From NCBI GenBank assembly GCA_045133795.1, contig JBGUUT010000126.1, forward strand, positions 19,651-83,650: a DNA stretch of 64,000 nucleotides, read 5' to 3'. This DNA comes from RGIG8597 sp045133795. Lineage in GTDB: Bacteria; Spirochaetota; GWE2-31-10. Shown here piece after piece: positions 18,407-27,587 of the stretch. The stretch's first letter is position 1. Each line of letters opens with the position of its first letter. The notes below the pieces were generated by a model, which was not told where the DNA came from, did no database searches, and worked only from the letters and a program-made list of their open reading frames with translations. Made by a program: the position numbers and the translations under genes.

Positions 18407-19651
18407 GTGAAAATTTGGATAAAAATGCTTATTGCAATGATTTTTGGAGTTGTTCTGGCAATATTTTTACCGGCAGATAATGCTTCATTTAAAACAATAT
18501 TACCGTTGTTGTCGAAAATCTCGTTAAATATATTGTTATATTTTGCAGTGTTGCATACTTTTGTAAAATTTTATGTCGGTATTGTTAATTTGAAGCAAAA
18601 GAAGTTAACTGTCAGAAAATCATTAATTGTTTTCTTTTTATGTGTATTGGCATCTTTAGGATTTACGGCTGCAATATCGGTTTTTGCGATGAATATTTTT
18701 TCATCACCTCAAGAATCGTTTTTTAATTTTAATCAACATTCTTCTTATAAAATGCAGTTGTTTACGTTTTCAGATTTGCTTTTGAATATTTTTCCGGATA
18801 ATGCAGCAACCATTCTTACAAAAAGTACTTCTTTTTTATTTCCGTTGTTAGTTTTAGCATTAATATTGGCTTTAGGTTCATTAAAGAACGGAAAAAAAGC
18901 AGAACCGTTTTATGATATTATGAATTCTTTAGGCGGCATTCTTGATACGATTGAATTTTATGTATTAGAATTTGCTCCGATATTTTCATTTTTTATTATT
19001 GCAGCTTTTATTCGTTACGGATTTTCGGACGTTTCGAATATTGCGATAATTCTTCGTCCTATCGGAATAATTGTTGTGGTATGTATGGTAACTCTTGCGG
19101 TTATTTCCGTTTTCTTTCATGTATTTTTTAAAATTAATCCGACATATTATTATCGAAATATTTTAGGTGCAGCTCTTGTCGGTGCTGCTACCGGAAATGT
19201 TATTTCGACAATCGTTCCGTTAAATTTGCATTTGAAACGTAATGTAAAATTGAATCATGATATTGTTGATATTTTGGTTCCTATGGGAAGTATTTTGAAT
19301 CAAACCGGAACGGTAATTGTATCTACGGTAGTTTTAATGTCCATAATTGTAGGTTATTCTTTAAATATTCTCACATTGGAATTGCAGTTTTCTATTTTTA
19401 TGTTGGTGATTTTATTTTCTTTCAGACTGGACGGAAGTACAGAATTTACTTTCCTTGTCTTGATAGCAATGATATTTAAAGTTCCGAGTTTACATTTGGA
19501 AGAATCAAGTTATTTGTTGTTTATAGGGTTAGCTCCTTTGTTTTCACGTATTGCCGTATTTATAAATGTTTTTACCAGCGGAATTTATACATTGATGGCT
19601 GCACGTTATGTGTCCGGTATACAGCCGATGGAAAATCAAGATTTAATTTAA
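18407..19651 (+). CDS. Cation:dicarboxylate symporter family (SDF/DAACS) transporter
   Basis: This secondary transporter of 414 residues has about eight membrane helices and the GltPh-like order, including a Pro/Gly-rich MGSILNQTGT in the region of the substrate-binding loop and a late DGSTEFT motif. It differs from textbook GltP/DctA sequences (NMDGT-like motifs are altered), so the substrate, glutamate or C4-dicarboxylate or another acid, is open. The start is taken as GTG 18407 because GGAGG at 18398-18402 precedes it; an ATG at 18395 overlaps that ribosome-binding site. It is divergent from lgt and followed after 17 bases by the hydrolase gene. Confidence 0.82.
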   Translation: MKIWIKMLIAMIFGVVLAIFLPADNASFKTILPLLSKISLNILLYFAVLHTFVKFYVGIVNLKQKKLTVRKSLIVFFLCVLASLGFTAAISVFAMNIFSSPQESFFNFNQHSSYKMQLFTFSDLLLNIFPDNAATILTKSTSFLFPLLVLALILALGSLKNGKKAEPFYDIMNSLGGILDTIEFYVLEFAPIFSFFIIAAFIRYGFSDVSNIAIILRPIGIIVVVCMVTLAVISVFFHVFFKINPTYYYRNILGAALVGAATGNVISTIVPLNLHLKRNVKLNHDIVDILVPMGSILNQTGTVIVSTVVLMSIIVGYSLNILTLELQFSIFMLVILFSFRLDGSTEFTFLVLIAMIFKVPSLHLEESSYLLFIGLAPLFSRIAVFINVFTSGIYTLMAARYVSGIQPMENQDLI

Positions 19652-19668
19652 AATCAAGGATTTGATAA

Positions 19669-20430
19669 ATGATTGAAAAAAGTTATCAGACAGTAGACGG
19701 CCGTGTAATTTCTTATTGTGATAATGAAGCATTTGATAAAAAAACTGTTGTATTTCTTCATGGTTGGGGGTGCGATAAGGAAAATCTTCGTGGGATTTAT
19801 TTGTTATTATGTGAAGATTTTCGTGTTATTTCAATAGATTTACCGGGATTCGGGAAGAGTAACCGGCCGGCGGAAACTTGGGGCAGTAGTGATTATGCAA
19901 AAGACATTGCTGGCTTTTTGAAAAGTTGCGGAATAGAAAAATATAGTTTGTTCGGACATTCTTTTGGTGGCAAGATCGCTTTTCTTATTGCTTATTTATA
20001 TCCACAAAATGTGGAAAGATTGGTTTTAATGGCTGCAAATGTTTTGCGTAATCGTCACGGTTTGGCGTGGTATTGGAAAGTTTGGACTTACAAGCTGATG
20101 AAAAAAGTTATGAGTATTTTTTATTCTCGTGAGAAAATTGAAGAGTGGAAAAAAAGATTTGGTTCTGAAGATTATAAAATGTCAGAAGGTATGCGTGATA
20201 TTTTAGTCAAAGAAGTCAATGAAGATTTTTCATCTTTGTTGTCGAAAGTGAATATTCCGGTTTTTTTATATTGGGGAAAAAAAGATACAGCAACTCCGCT
20301 TTGGATGGCAAAGAAAATAAATCGCAATTTATCAGATTGCGGAATGTTTGTAGTTGATAACGGAACTCATTATCCTTTTTTGCAGGATATGAGGATTGTT
20401 TCGATAATAAAAACTTTTATTTTGAATTGA
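19669..20430 (+). CDS. Alpha/beta-fold hydrolase
   Basis: This 253-residue alpha/beta hydrolase has oxyanion segment FLHGWGCDKEN, nucleophile elbow GHSFGG with Ser98, a lid rich in Trp/Lys, catalytic Asp in WGKKDTATP and His in NGTHYPF. There is no signal peptide. It sits between a transporter (17 bases upstream) and a membrane-anchored Mur ligase (7 bases downstream). Its tight coupling to the ligase suggests a role in cell-envelope or peptidoglycan metabolism. That is inference; the substrate is not visible. Confidence 0.88.
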   Translation: MIEKSYQTVDGRVISYCDNEAFDKKTVVFLHGWGCDKENLRGIYLLLCEDFRVISIDLPGFGKSNRPAETWGSSDYAKDIAGFLKSCGIEKYSLFGHSFGGKIAFLIAYLYPQNVERLVLMAANVLRNRHGLAWYWKVWTYKLMKKVMSIFYSREKIEEWKKRFGSEDYKMSEGMRDILVKEVNEDFSSLLSKVNIPVFLYWGKKDTATPLWMAKKINRNLSDCGMFVVDNGTHYPFLQDMRIVSIIKTFILN

Positions 20431-20437
20431 GGGATTT

Positions 20438-22120
20438 ATGTTTACGCTGATGTTTGTTTTTTTCTTGGCGGGTTTGTGTTTTGTCAAGATTATTATTCAA
20501 GGTATTTATTTGATTCATAAATTACAACAAGTAGGGTATAGCAATGCCAAAATGTTGACGTGGTTGGAAGGTGCGGTTTATAGAAAAGTTTTGGTTTGGA
20601 ACTTGTTCGAATTGTTTATTCCGTTATTGGTAATTTTGATATTTTATTTTGTAACTAAAGGTCAATTATCTCTATATAAATGGATTACTTCTATTGTAAT
20701 GGTAAGTGTTTTTATGTGGAAAATTATTCACCCTTTTATTGCCGGGTGGATGGGGCCGAGAGCTAATTACAAGAAGCCTTTGGTTTATACGGCTCGTGTA
20801 AAACGTCTAATGTTTACATTGTGTCTTTTGGTGTTTATAATATTATTGCTTACTTTTTCATCGGTAATTTACCCTATAGAGAGTTTTTCTCTCAGTTCTT
20901 GGAACTTTTTACGTTACAATGCGTTTATTTTGCTTTACAGTGTTTTAACTCCTATTTTTATATTAATTGCTAATTTATTAAATGCTCCGGCAGAAATGCT
21001 TGTTCGTCATATCTATTTTGTAAAAGCTAAAAATAAACTTAAAAAATCGCAAATTGATTCTATCGGTATAACCGGAAGTTTTGGGAAAACGTCGACAAAA
21101 TTTTTTTTGGCAAGCATACTGAATTCTAAATACAAAACGCTAACAACGCCCTCATCTTTTAATACACCTATGGGAATTTCTAAAGTGTTAAACGGGGAGG
21201 ATTTAAATGATTATAAATATTTTACGGCAGAAATGGGAGCGGATCATGTCGGTGATATAAAAGAACTTTGTAATTTAGTTCAGCCTAAAGCCGGAATTAT
21301 TACGGCCGTAGGAATTCAACACCTTGAGACATTTGGAACTCCTGAAAATATTTTAAAGACAAAATTAGAGCTTTTTGACGCAATTCCGGATGAAGGCTTC
21401 GGTATTTATAATTATGATTGTACTATGTTGCGTAACGAAATTGCGGAGCGTTCTTATAATTTCCCTTTATATACGTACAGTGTTGAACCGCAAAATTTTT
21501 CGAGTGTTGATTTGTATGCCAAAGATATTATTCAAAGCCGTGAAGGTTTGTCTTTTTTGGCAATTTTTAAGGACGGCAGAGAATTAAAAATAAAAACCGG
21601 TTTATTAGGACGTCATAATGTACAAAATCTTTTAGCAGTGATTTTGGCAGCGTGGAAAAGCGGATTAAGTGATAAAGAAATAGAGTTTGGAATGAGAAAT
21701 ATTGAAGCTGTGGAACATCGTCTAAAACGTATAGATTCCGGTAGCGGTGTTTTAGTTTTAGATGATGCTTTTAATTCGAATTATAACGGTGCGATTGAAG
21801 CTGTAAATGTATTAAATGAAATCGGAGAACATAAAAAGATAATTGTTACACCCGGATTCGTAGAATTGGGCGAAATGGAAGAAGAACAAAATCGAAAGTT
21901 CGGTAATTATATGGCATCAAAAATTGATTATGCAATTCTTGTCGGAGGGGGAAAAAGTATGTCTATCCGTGACGGACTTTTGGATAACGGTTTTATTTAT
22001 GACCATATTTTTTATGTAAACAGCTTATCTGAGGCTCAGGAAGTTTTGGCTAAGATATTGAGTTTTGGTGATGTTGTTTTATTTGAAAATGATTTGCCGG
22101 ATGTCTATTCTGGTAAATAG
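20438..22120 (+). CDS. Membrane-anchored Mur ligase family protein (MurF-like)
   Basis: The 560-residue protein joins an N-terminal membrane region (about residues 1-190, five hydrophobic helices) to a complete MurF-like ligase. The ligase shows the ATP loop GITGSFGKTS (Lys217), a central domain with GIQHLETFGTPENI, the conserved GRHNVQNLLAVILAA, then EHRLKR and the C-terminal VLDDAFNSNYNGA and FENDLPDVY. MurF adds D-Ala-D-Ala to the UDP-MurNAc-tripeptide in the cytosol and is normally soluble. The membrane domain suggests action on a lipid-linked or membrane substrate. It may be a second ligase beside a housekeeping MurF elsewhere. It starts seven bases after the hydrolase gene. Confidence 0.87.
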   Translation: MFTLMFVFFLAGLCFVKIIIQGIYLIHKLQQVGYSNAKMLTWLEGAVYRKVLVWNLFELFIPLLVILIFYFVTKGQLSLYKWITSIVMVSVFMWKIIHPFIAGWMGPRANYKKPLVYTARVKRLMFTLCLLVFIILLLTFSSVIYPIESFSLSSWNFLRYNAFILLYSVLTPIFILIANLLNAPAEMLVRHIYFVKAKNKLKKSQIDSIGITGSFGKTSTKFFLASILNSKYKTLTTPSSFNTPMGISKVLNGEDLNDYKYFTAEMGADHVGDIKELCNLVQPKAGIITAVGIQHLETFGTPENILKTKLELFDAIPDEGFGIYNYDCTMLRNEIAERSYNFPLYTYSVEPQNFSSVDLYAKDIIQSREGLSFLAIFKDGRELKIKTGLLGRHNVQNLLAVILAAWKSGLSDKEIEFGMRNIEAVEHRLKRIDSGSGVLVLDDAFNSNYNGAIEAVNVLNEIGEHKKIIVTPGFVELGEMEEEQNRKFGNYMASKIDYAILVGGGKSMSIRDGLLDNGFIYDHIFYVNSLSEAQEVLAKILSFGDVVLFENDLPDVYSGK

Positions 22121-22146
22121 AATTTTTTCAGTGAAGAAAATAGGGT

Positions 22147-22182
22147 ATTTTATGAGTAAAAAATATTTTTTATTCATAAAAT
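22147..22182. repeat. Long AT-rich palindrome upstream of the malE-like promoter
   Basis: A 36-base near-perfect inverted repeat (one G-T at the tenth pair) with outer arms ATTTTATGA and TCATAAAAT lies between the Mur ligase stop and the promoter at 22211. No T run follows directly on either strand, so it is not a standard terminator. It could end transcription weakly or be a regulator site for the transporter operon. Confidence 0.5.
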
Positions 22183-22210
22183 AAAAAAAAACTATTTTTT
22201 AGAAAAATAA

Positions 22211-22238
22211 TTGACACGGGATTTTTATAGAGTATTAT
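22211..22238 (+). promoter_or_regulatory. Promoter of the maltose-type ABC transporter operon
   Basis: Perfect TTGACA (22211-22216), a 16-bp spacer and TATTAT (22233-22238), about 40 bases before the malE-like ATG with its AAGGAG site. A downstream TATAGA gives a less well spaced alternative -10. Confidence 0.65.
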
Positions 22239-22277
22239 AGATATGTTTTTAATACTTTATTAATTAAGGAGAAAAGA

Positions 22278-23498
22278 ATGCGAAGATTAGGAATCTTGTT
22301 TGTTACAGCCCTAATGACTCTATTGACTATAGTTCCTTCTTTTGGTGCTAGAAAGAAAATAGAAGTTTGGTGTACAGACAAAGAAGTTGCAGGGCTTGAA
22401 CCTGTAGCGAGAGAATTCAAAAAGAAGAACAAGGTTGAAGTTGAAATCGTTGTTCAAGCAGAAGTTCGTTCTAAGTACAAACAAGCTGCTATTGCAAAAA
22501 CAGGACCAGACATTGTTGTTGGTGCTCACGACTGGGTTGGTGAGTTGGCAAAAAATGGTGTTATTGGTGAAATTAACCTTTCTAAAAATGATAAGGAAAA
22601 ATATTTCCCTGTAGCAGTAGAAGGTTTTACTTACAACGGAAAAATGTACGGTGTTCCTTATTGTGTAGAAGCAGAAATTTTATTCTATAACAAGAAATTA
22701 ATTTCTACTCCTCCTGCAACATGGGAAGAATTGTTGGAAACAGCAAAAAAAATGACTGACGGAAATGGAAAATATGGATTCCTTTACGGAATTGATAACA
22801 ATTTCTATAATAACTTCCCATTTATCGGTTCTCAAGGTGGATATATCTTCAAATGGGAACAAGATAAAGGTCGTTTTGATATCTTAGATGTTGGTTTGGA
22901 TACTCCGGGCTCTATCGATGCTTGTAACTTCATTTACAAACTTGTTCAAGAAGGTGTTGTTCCACCATCAACAAACAACGGTGTTGTAATTTCTAGCTTC
23001 AAAGACGGTAAAGCTGCTATGGTTATGGATGGTCCTTGGAATACTAAAGACTATGTAGATAACATGGGTGCTGATGTTGTAGGTGTTTCTAAACTTCCTA
23101 CATTGAACGGAAAGAAAACTGTTCCTTTTGTTGGAGCAAGAGGTTTTATGTTGAACAGTGCTTCTAAAGTTCAGGCTGATGCTCTTAGCTTTATGATTAG
23201 TTTTGCTGGAGATGAAAAAGGACAAGTTGCTATGTTTAAAGCAGGCGGAAGACCACCTGCACACGTAAAAGCATGTGAAGAAGCTAAAAAATTAGACCCT
23301 AGCGTTGGTGTTGTTATTGAGTCTGTAATGGACGGTGTTCCAATGCCAAACGTTAAAGCTATGGCAGTTATTTTCAATTATGCTGCTGGTATGATTGACA
23401 AATTCAAAACTGGTGAACAATCAGTAGAAAATGCAGTTAAAACTGCTGTAAGTACTATCAGAGGAGAACTTTCTGATAAACAAGCTAGATATGAATAA
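22278..23498 (+). CDS. malE: Maltose/maltodextrin-type ABC transporter substrate-binding protein
   Basis: This 406-residue periplasmic binding protein of the MalE group has a Sec signal peptide (residues 1-23, ending VPSFG) and no lipobox, so it is soluble in the periplasm. MalE-like landmarks run in order: GPDIVVGAHDWVGELAKNGV, VPYCVEAEILFYNKKL, PATWEELLETAKKM, IGSQGGYIFKW, DGKAAMVMDGPWN and a C-terminal MPNVKAMAVIFNYAAGMID. AAGGAG precedes the ATG. A terminator hairpin stands between it and the permease genes, the usual way to make more binding protein than permease. Alpha-glucoside specificity is inferred from the family. Confidence 0.88.
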   Translation: MRRLGILFVTALMTLLTIVPSFGARKKIEVWCTDKEVAGLEPVAREFKKKNKVEVEIVVQAEVRSKYKQAAIAKTGPDIVVGAHDWVGELAKNGVIGEINLSKNDKEKYFPVAVEGFTYNGKMYGVPYCVEAEILFYNKKLISTPPATWEELLETAKKMTDGNGKYGFLYGIDNNFYNNFPFIGSQGGYIFKWEQDKGRFDILDVGLDTPGSIDACNFIYKLVQEGVVPPSTNNGVVISSFKDGKAAMVMDGPWNTKDYVDNMGADVVGVSKLPTLNGKKTVPFVGARGFMLNSASKVQADALSFMISFAGDEKGQVAMFKAGGRPPAHVKACEEAKKLDPSVGVVIESVMDGVPMPNVKAMAVIFNYAAGMIDKFKTGEQSVENAVKTAVSTIRGELSDKQARYE

Positions 23499-23512
23499 TA
23501 TCTGATGTTAAT

Positions 23513-23550
23513 GGTGTAAGTTTCTTTTAGAGGCTTACACCTCTTTTTTG
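23513..23550 (+). terminator. Intra-operon terminator/attenuator between malE-like and malF-like genes
   Basis: Stem GGTGTAAG (23513-23520) pairs with CTTACACC (23534-23541), then a T run to 23550. It lies 15 bases after the binding-protein stop and 90 bases before the permease gene. Confidence 0.85.
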
Positions 23551-23640
23551 TATATAAATACTTTTTTATATACTTGAACGTTTTTTATTGGTTTAAAATT
23601 AGAAAATAATTATTAACTAAATATAAATGAGGAATATATA

Positions 23641-26154
23641 ATGAATGGTGAAAAAGATAAGTTTGCACCAGAGAATAAGCCTAAGGATAGTCCTTTAGGG
23701 AAAATCATTGCGACATTGATTGTTGGCGGGATTACACTTTTTCTCTGTATATCTCTTTTCGGTAAGTTCGGAAAGCTATTAATTCCTACACTTGTTCTTG
23801 TAGCAGGTGGGTTCCTTCTTCTTACAGTTTGGCTGAAAAGTTTGTATATTTATAGATACTTATATTCAGCAATGATTATTATCAGTATATTTACGCTTTA
23901 TCCAATATTTTATACAATATTTATTGCGTTTACTAATTACGGTACCGGTCATTTATTAGTAAAAGAAAGTGCTAAGGAAGAATTGTTAAACAGTAAATGG
24001 CATGTATATGAAGATGAAGAACCTTTGTATGCCGAATTCTTTATATCTGAACAATATGTAACAGATGTTAATGAAAAATGGAAAGCTGAGTATGACAAGT
24101 ATCAAAAAGCACTTGAAAATGCAGGCAGTGAATCTAAAGAAGAAAAGATTGAAGATGATTGGAGTAGAAAAGAAATCGAAGTAGTTAACAGCTGTTTCGA
24201 AAGCTTGAAATTATCTGATGTTGTTGCATTCTTTTTTGAAACAGAAGAAATTGAAGTTGGAGCAGATGCTCTTCCTTTGGAAGCTAGCGTAAGTTCTGAT
24301 GCAAGCAATGATACGGTTGCATTTCCTAAAGTTTATCAAGCGAAGTATTTCAAAGAAGGACATGACGAGGGATTCCGTTTAGAACCTGTAGCTTTTGATA
24401 AGTTAAGTGAACTGACAAAAGGTATGTATTTGGTTAATGAACAAGTAAGAGTTAATCCTGAAGCAGATGATGATTATGATTATGATGATGAATCTTATGC
24501 AGTTGCATTAAATGATATCGCTGTATTAAAATTAGCATTAGAAAAACTTCCTTTTATGTTATACGATGAAACAAGTGATGTAGAAAAGAAATTCTTAAAC
24601 AGTAGAACTAATGAGTTCATGAGAAAAGAAAAACTTTTCACAGAAAAAGAAGATGGTAATGTTTATCGATTAACAGAACTTGGAAACGGTAAATTTGGTT
24701 ATGAAACTCGTGTTTGGGAAGAAAATAAAAACGGTGTTTTTGTTGTTACTGAAGACGGAAATAAACCAACTTTCTGGAAAGAATATGAATTACCGGCATT
24801 GGAATATGTTTATTCAATGTTCAAGTTGTCTAGCAATAAGGAAGTAGAAAAATTCTTAGAAAGTAATTTTTCTAAATTTGCTTTAGACCAAGATTATGTG
24901 CCTTCTTTTGAAAAAATCAAAGGGGTGAAAAAAACTGAAGTTTCTGAGGCTGATTTAGTTCCTGTTTTTGATGAAATTAAAGCGGTTAATAAAAAAATCA
25001 AAGAATTTAATCGTGAAATCCCATTGATGAAAAAGGCTTTTATTGAACAAAAAAGTCAGGAAATTGCCAGACTTAATAAAGAAGCCGAAGGTGAAATGGC
25101 TAAAAAAAGAGATGAAATTGCTTCTTTAAAAAATAAGATTAAAGATTTGAAAAAGCAATCTTTGAGTAAAGCAGATCATCCGTATTTAGTAGTTGAACAA
25201 ATTACTGAAAATAATAAAAAGATTAAAATCTTAAGTAATGAAATTCGTCGTTTAAAAATAGACCACGAAGGTCGTTTAGTTCAGTTGAAATCAGTGGATT
25301 TCCCAAAATTAAAGAATGTAAAACTTAAATTTGAAGAAAATTCAAATATTGAGTCTGTTCTTGAACCGGGATATATGGTTACTGTTGCGTTGAAAAACTT
25401 TACTAAGATTTTTACGACAAGAAATATTACTTCTCCGTTCTTACGTGTATTTATTTGGACAGTTTTGTGGTCATTGTTCTCTGTATTATCTTCATTTGCA
25501 GCCGGTTTGGCATTGGCATTGGTATTAAATGCCGGAGATTTGAAAGGACGATATTTCTACAGAACATTGTTTATTTTACCGTATGCAATCCCTTCATTTA
25601 TAACAATCTTAATGTGGGGAGGATTCTTAAATGAAGATTTTGGTATCATAAACCTTGCAACTGGCGTTACAATTCCATGGTTAAGTGACCCTAACGGAAT
25701 TTTGCCTAAAGTAAGCTGTGTTGTTGTAAACTTATGGTTAAGTTTCCCTTATCAGATGATTATAAGCTTGGGTGCATTACAGTCAATTGATGCTAGTATG
25801 TATGAAGCTGCAGATGTTGATGGTGCAACAAAAGCACAACAATTCTGGAAAATTACATTGCCGTTATTGTTAGTTACTTTAGGACCAATGTTGGTTGGAT
25901 CATTTGCGTTTGCATTTAACAACTTTGGTGGTATCTTCCTTTTAACAGGTGGTGGTCCGGTTATGGATCCGGGTGTTCTTCCGGGACAAACAGATATTTT
26001 GATTTCTTATACATATAAACTGGCATTTGGTGCTAATGAAACAGATTATGGTTTAGCTTCTGCTATTGGTATTATCGTATTCTTCATCATTGGTACTATT
26101 ACATTCTTACAGTTCAAGTATACAGGAGCTTTCAAGGAGGTAGACAATGCTTAA
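23641..26154 (+). CDS. malF: MalF-like ABC transporter permease with very large periplasmic loop
   Basis: This inner-membrane permease of a maltose-type importer has 837 residues against about 514 in E. coli MalF. Three N-terminal membrane helices (about residues 20-40, 45-65, 75-97) end in FTNYGTGHLL, as MalF does before its P2 loop. A hydrophilic insertion of about 490 residues follows, acidic at first (DDDYDYDDESY) and forming a Lys/Glu-rich coiled coil at about 440-570. MalF similarity resumes at EPGYMVTVALKNFTKIFTT and continues through LPYAIPSFI, LSDPN and the EAA loop YEAADVDGATKAQQFWKITLP. The 3' end overlaps malG by eight bases. No ATPase gene is nearby. Confidence 0.88.
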   Translation: MNGEKDKFAPENKPKDSPLGKIIATLIVGGITLFLCISLFGKFGKLLIPTLVLVAGGFLLLTVWLKSLYIYRYLYSAMIIISIFTLYPIFYTIFIAFTNYGTGHLLVKESAKEELLNSKWHVYEDEEPLYAEFFISEQYVTDVNEKWKAEYDKYQKALENAGSESKEEKIEDDWSRKEIEVVNSCFESLKLSDVVAFFFETEEIEVGADALPLEASVSSDASNDTVAFPKVYQAKYFKEGHDEGFRLEPVAFDKLSELTKGMYLVNEQVRVNPEADDDYDYDDESYAVALNDIAVLKLALEKLPFMLYDETSDVEKKFLNSRTNEFMRKEKLFTEKEDGNVYRLTELGNGKFGYETRVWEENKNGVFVVTEDGNKPTFWKEYELPALEYVYSMFKLSSNKEVEKFLESNFSKFALDQDYVPSFEKIKGVKKTEVSEADLVPVFDEIKAVNKKIKEFNREIPLMKKAFIEQKSQEIARLNKEAEGEMAKKRDEIASLKNKIKDLKKQSLSKADHPYLVVEQITENNKKIKILSNEIRRLKIDHEGRLVQLKSVDFPKLKNVKLKFEENSNIESVLEPGYMVTVALKNFTKIFTTRNITSPFLRVFIWTVLWSLFSVLSSFAAGLALALVLNAGDLKGRYFYRTLFILPYAIPSFITILMWGGFLNEDFGIINLATGVTIPWLSDPNGILPKVSCVVVNLWLSFPYQMIISLGALQSIDASMYEAADVDGATKAQQFWKITLPLLLVTLGPMLVGSFAFAFNNFGGIFLLTGGGPVMDPGVLPGQTDILISYTYKLAFGANETDYGLASAIGIIVFFIIGTITFLQFKYTGAFKEVDNA

Positions 26155-27421
26155 TAAAAAGAAAACTATTGGTTCTATAATAGGAGAAATTTGTCAGCAT
26201 ATAGTTCTAATCTTTATTGCTTTTGTTGTATTAGTTCCTATTATAGAAGTTGTATTTGCAGGTTTTCGTAAGAATCAGGCAATTTATGGACCTCATTTTG
26301 GGTTGATTCCTATTATTGATACAAATACTTGGATTGATACAAATGAGTCAGACAGACGTGCCAATATGGTAAAAAAGAACGTTTTGATTGCTCGTTTTAC
26401 AAATGCAGTAGATGGAATGTCTGAATTAGAGATAATGGATAATGAAGTTGTCGGAAAATTAAAAGTTGCTTCGGCAAAGAAAACTGATAGTGTAGCAGCA
26501 CAGGATGTTAAAAATACTTTTATCAAAATGGTAAAAGGTAATGGAAAAAGCACTTTAGTTGACCTTTTCAAAACTTCATTTGATAATTGGAAAGCTGATT
26601 CTGCAACGGATTCGAAAGCTGTAAAAACAGTCGAAGATATGTTCTTCTCTAGTAACGGTGCAATGAGATATGTTTATGATGTTCGATTTACATTCGATAA
26701 CTATAAAATATTTTTTACCGGTATAGGTGTTCCTGATAATCCGAGAGCAAAATTCCCTATGTTGAAATGGTTTTTGAATTCAATAATTGTTTCATTGTCT
26801 GTTGCTATAGTACAGTTGGCAATTGTTGCGTTAGCTGGATATGCATTCAGCCGTTTTAACTTTGGTGGTAAAAAAATTGGATTGATGACAATCTTAACTA
26901 TTCAGGTATTCCCTGGTACCATGGCTATGGTTGCATTGTATTTGTTGCTTACATATTTAGGAAAGATTCATCCGATATTTGGTTTGAATAGTTTGGTCGG
27001 ATTGATATTGATTTATCTAGGTGGTGGTATTCCGTTCAATATTTGGATGGTAAAAGGATACTTTGATTCAGTTCCTAAAGCACTTGAAGAATCTGCTATG
27101 ATTGACGGTGCTACACCATGGCAGGCATTTACAACAATTATTTTGCCTTTAGTTCGTCCTATTTTGGCTGTAGTAACAATTCTTCAGTTTGTAGGTCAAT
27201 ATAACGAATACGTTTTGGCTTCTGTAATGTTGACTTCTCCTGAAAACTTTACTTTAGCGGTAGGTTTACAATCATTTATTGCTGGTCAAGGTGCAATGAA
27301 TACCAGATTCGGTATTTTTAGTGCGGCAGCGTTTATCGGTTCATTACCTATTGTAGTATTGTGGTTGTCACTACAAAATCAGATTATTTCCGGTTTAACA
27401 GGTGGATCTGTAAAAGGTTAA
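26147..27421 (+). CDS. malG: MalG-like ABC transporter permease with enlarged first periplasmic loop
   Basis: This is the second permease subunit, 424 residues against about 296 in E. coli MalG. The first helix (HIVLIFIAFVVLVPIIEVVFAGF) is followed by a hydrophilic loop of about 160 residues that is much longer than usual. Normal MalG sequence then follows: FLNSIIVSLSVAIVQL, AFSRFNFGGKK, the EAA loop PKALEESAMIDGATPWQAF and a C-terminus ending in ISGLTGGSVKG. GGAGG lies inside the end of malF before ATG 26147, and the genes overlap by eight bases. It completes a binding protein plus two permeases; a shared MsmK/MalK-type ATPase must be encoded elsewhere. Confidence 0.88.
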   Translation: MLNKKKTIGSIIGEICQHIVLIFIAFVVLVPIIEVVFAGFRKNQAIYGPHFGLIPIIDTNTWIDTNESDRRANMVKKNVLIARFTNAVDGMSELEIMDNEVVGKLKVASAKKTDSVAAQDVKNTFIKMVKGNGKSTLVDLFKTSFDNWKADSATDSKAVKTVEDMFFSSNGAMRYVYDVRFTFDNYKIFFTGIGVPDNPRAKFPMLKWFLNSIIVSLSVAIVQLAIVALAGYAFSRFNFGGKKIGLMTILTIQVFPGTMAMVALYLLLTYLGKIHPIFGLNSLVGLILIYLGGGIPFNIWMVKGYFDSVPKALEESAMIDGATPWQAFTTIILPLVRPILAVVTILQFVGQYNEYVLASVMLTSPENFTLAVGLQSFIAGQGAMNTRFGIFSAAAFIGSLPIVVLWLSLQNQIISGLTGGSVKG

Positions 27422-27453
27422 TTCACAGGTTGAATTTGGTGATTTAATTTATG

Positions 27454-27497
27454 AAGTGTATTTCTTGGATGTTTTTTCAAGAAATACACTTTTTTTA
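27454..27497 (+). terminator. Rho-independent terminator of the maltose-type operon
   Basis: Perfect 14-bp stem AAGTGTATTTCTTG (27454-27467) with CAAGAAATACACTT (27478-27491), followed by a T run. Confidence 0.93.
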
Positions 27498-27517
27498 TTT
27501 GTACAGGTGGGGAGAAT

Positions 27518-27563
27518 AAAAAAATCTTCCTTATCCTTGAAATGGTTGGATAAGGAAGATTTT
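27518..27563 (-). terminator. Rho-independent terminator of the flagellar gene (minus strand)
   Basis: Perfect 16-bp stem (27521-27536 with 27548-27563, core CTTCCTTATCC). The A run at 27518-27524 gives the minus-strand U tract, about 25 bases after the flagellar gene stop. Confidence 0.92.
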
Positions 27564-27587
27564 TATTTTTTAAATTAAATTACGGAT

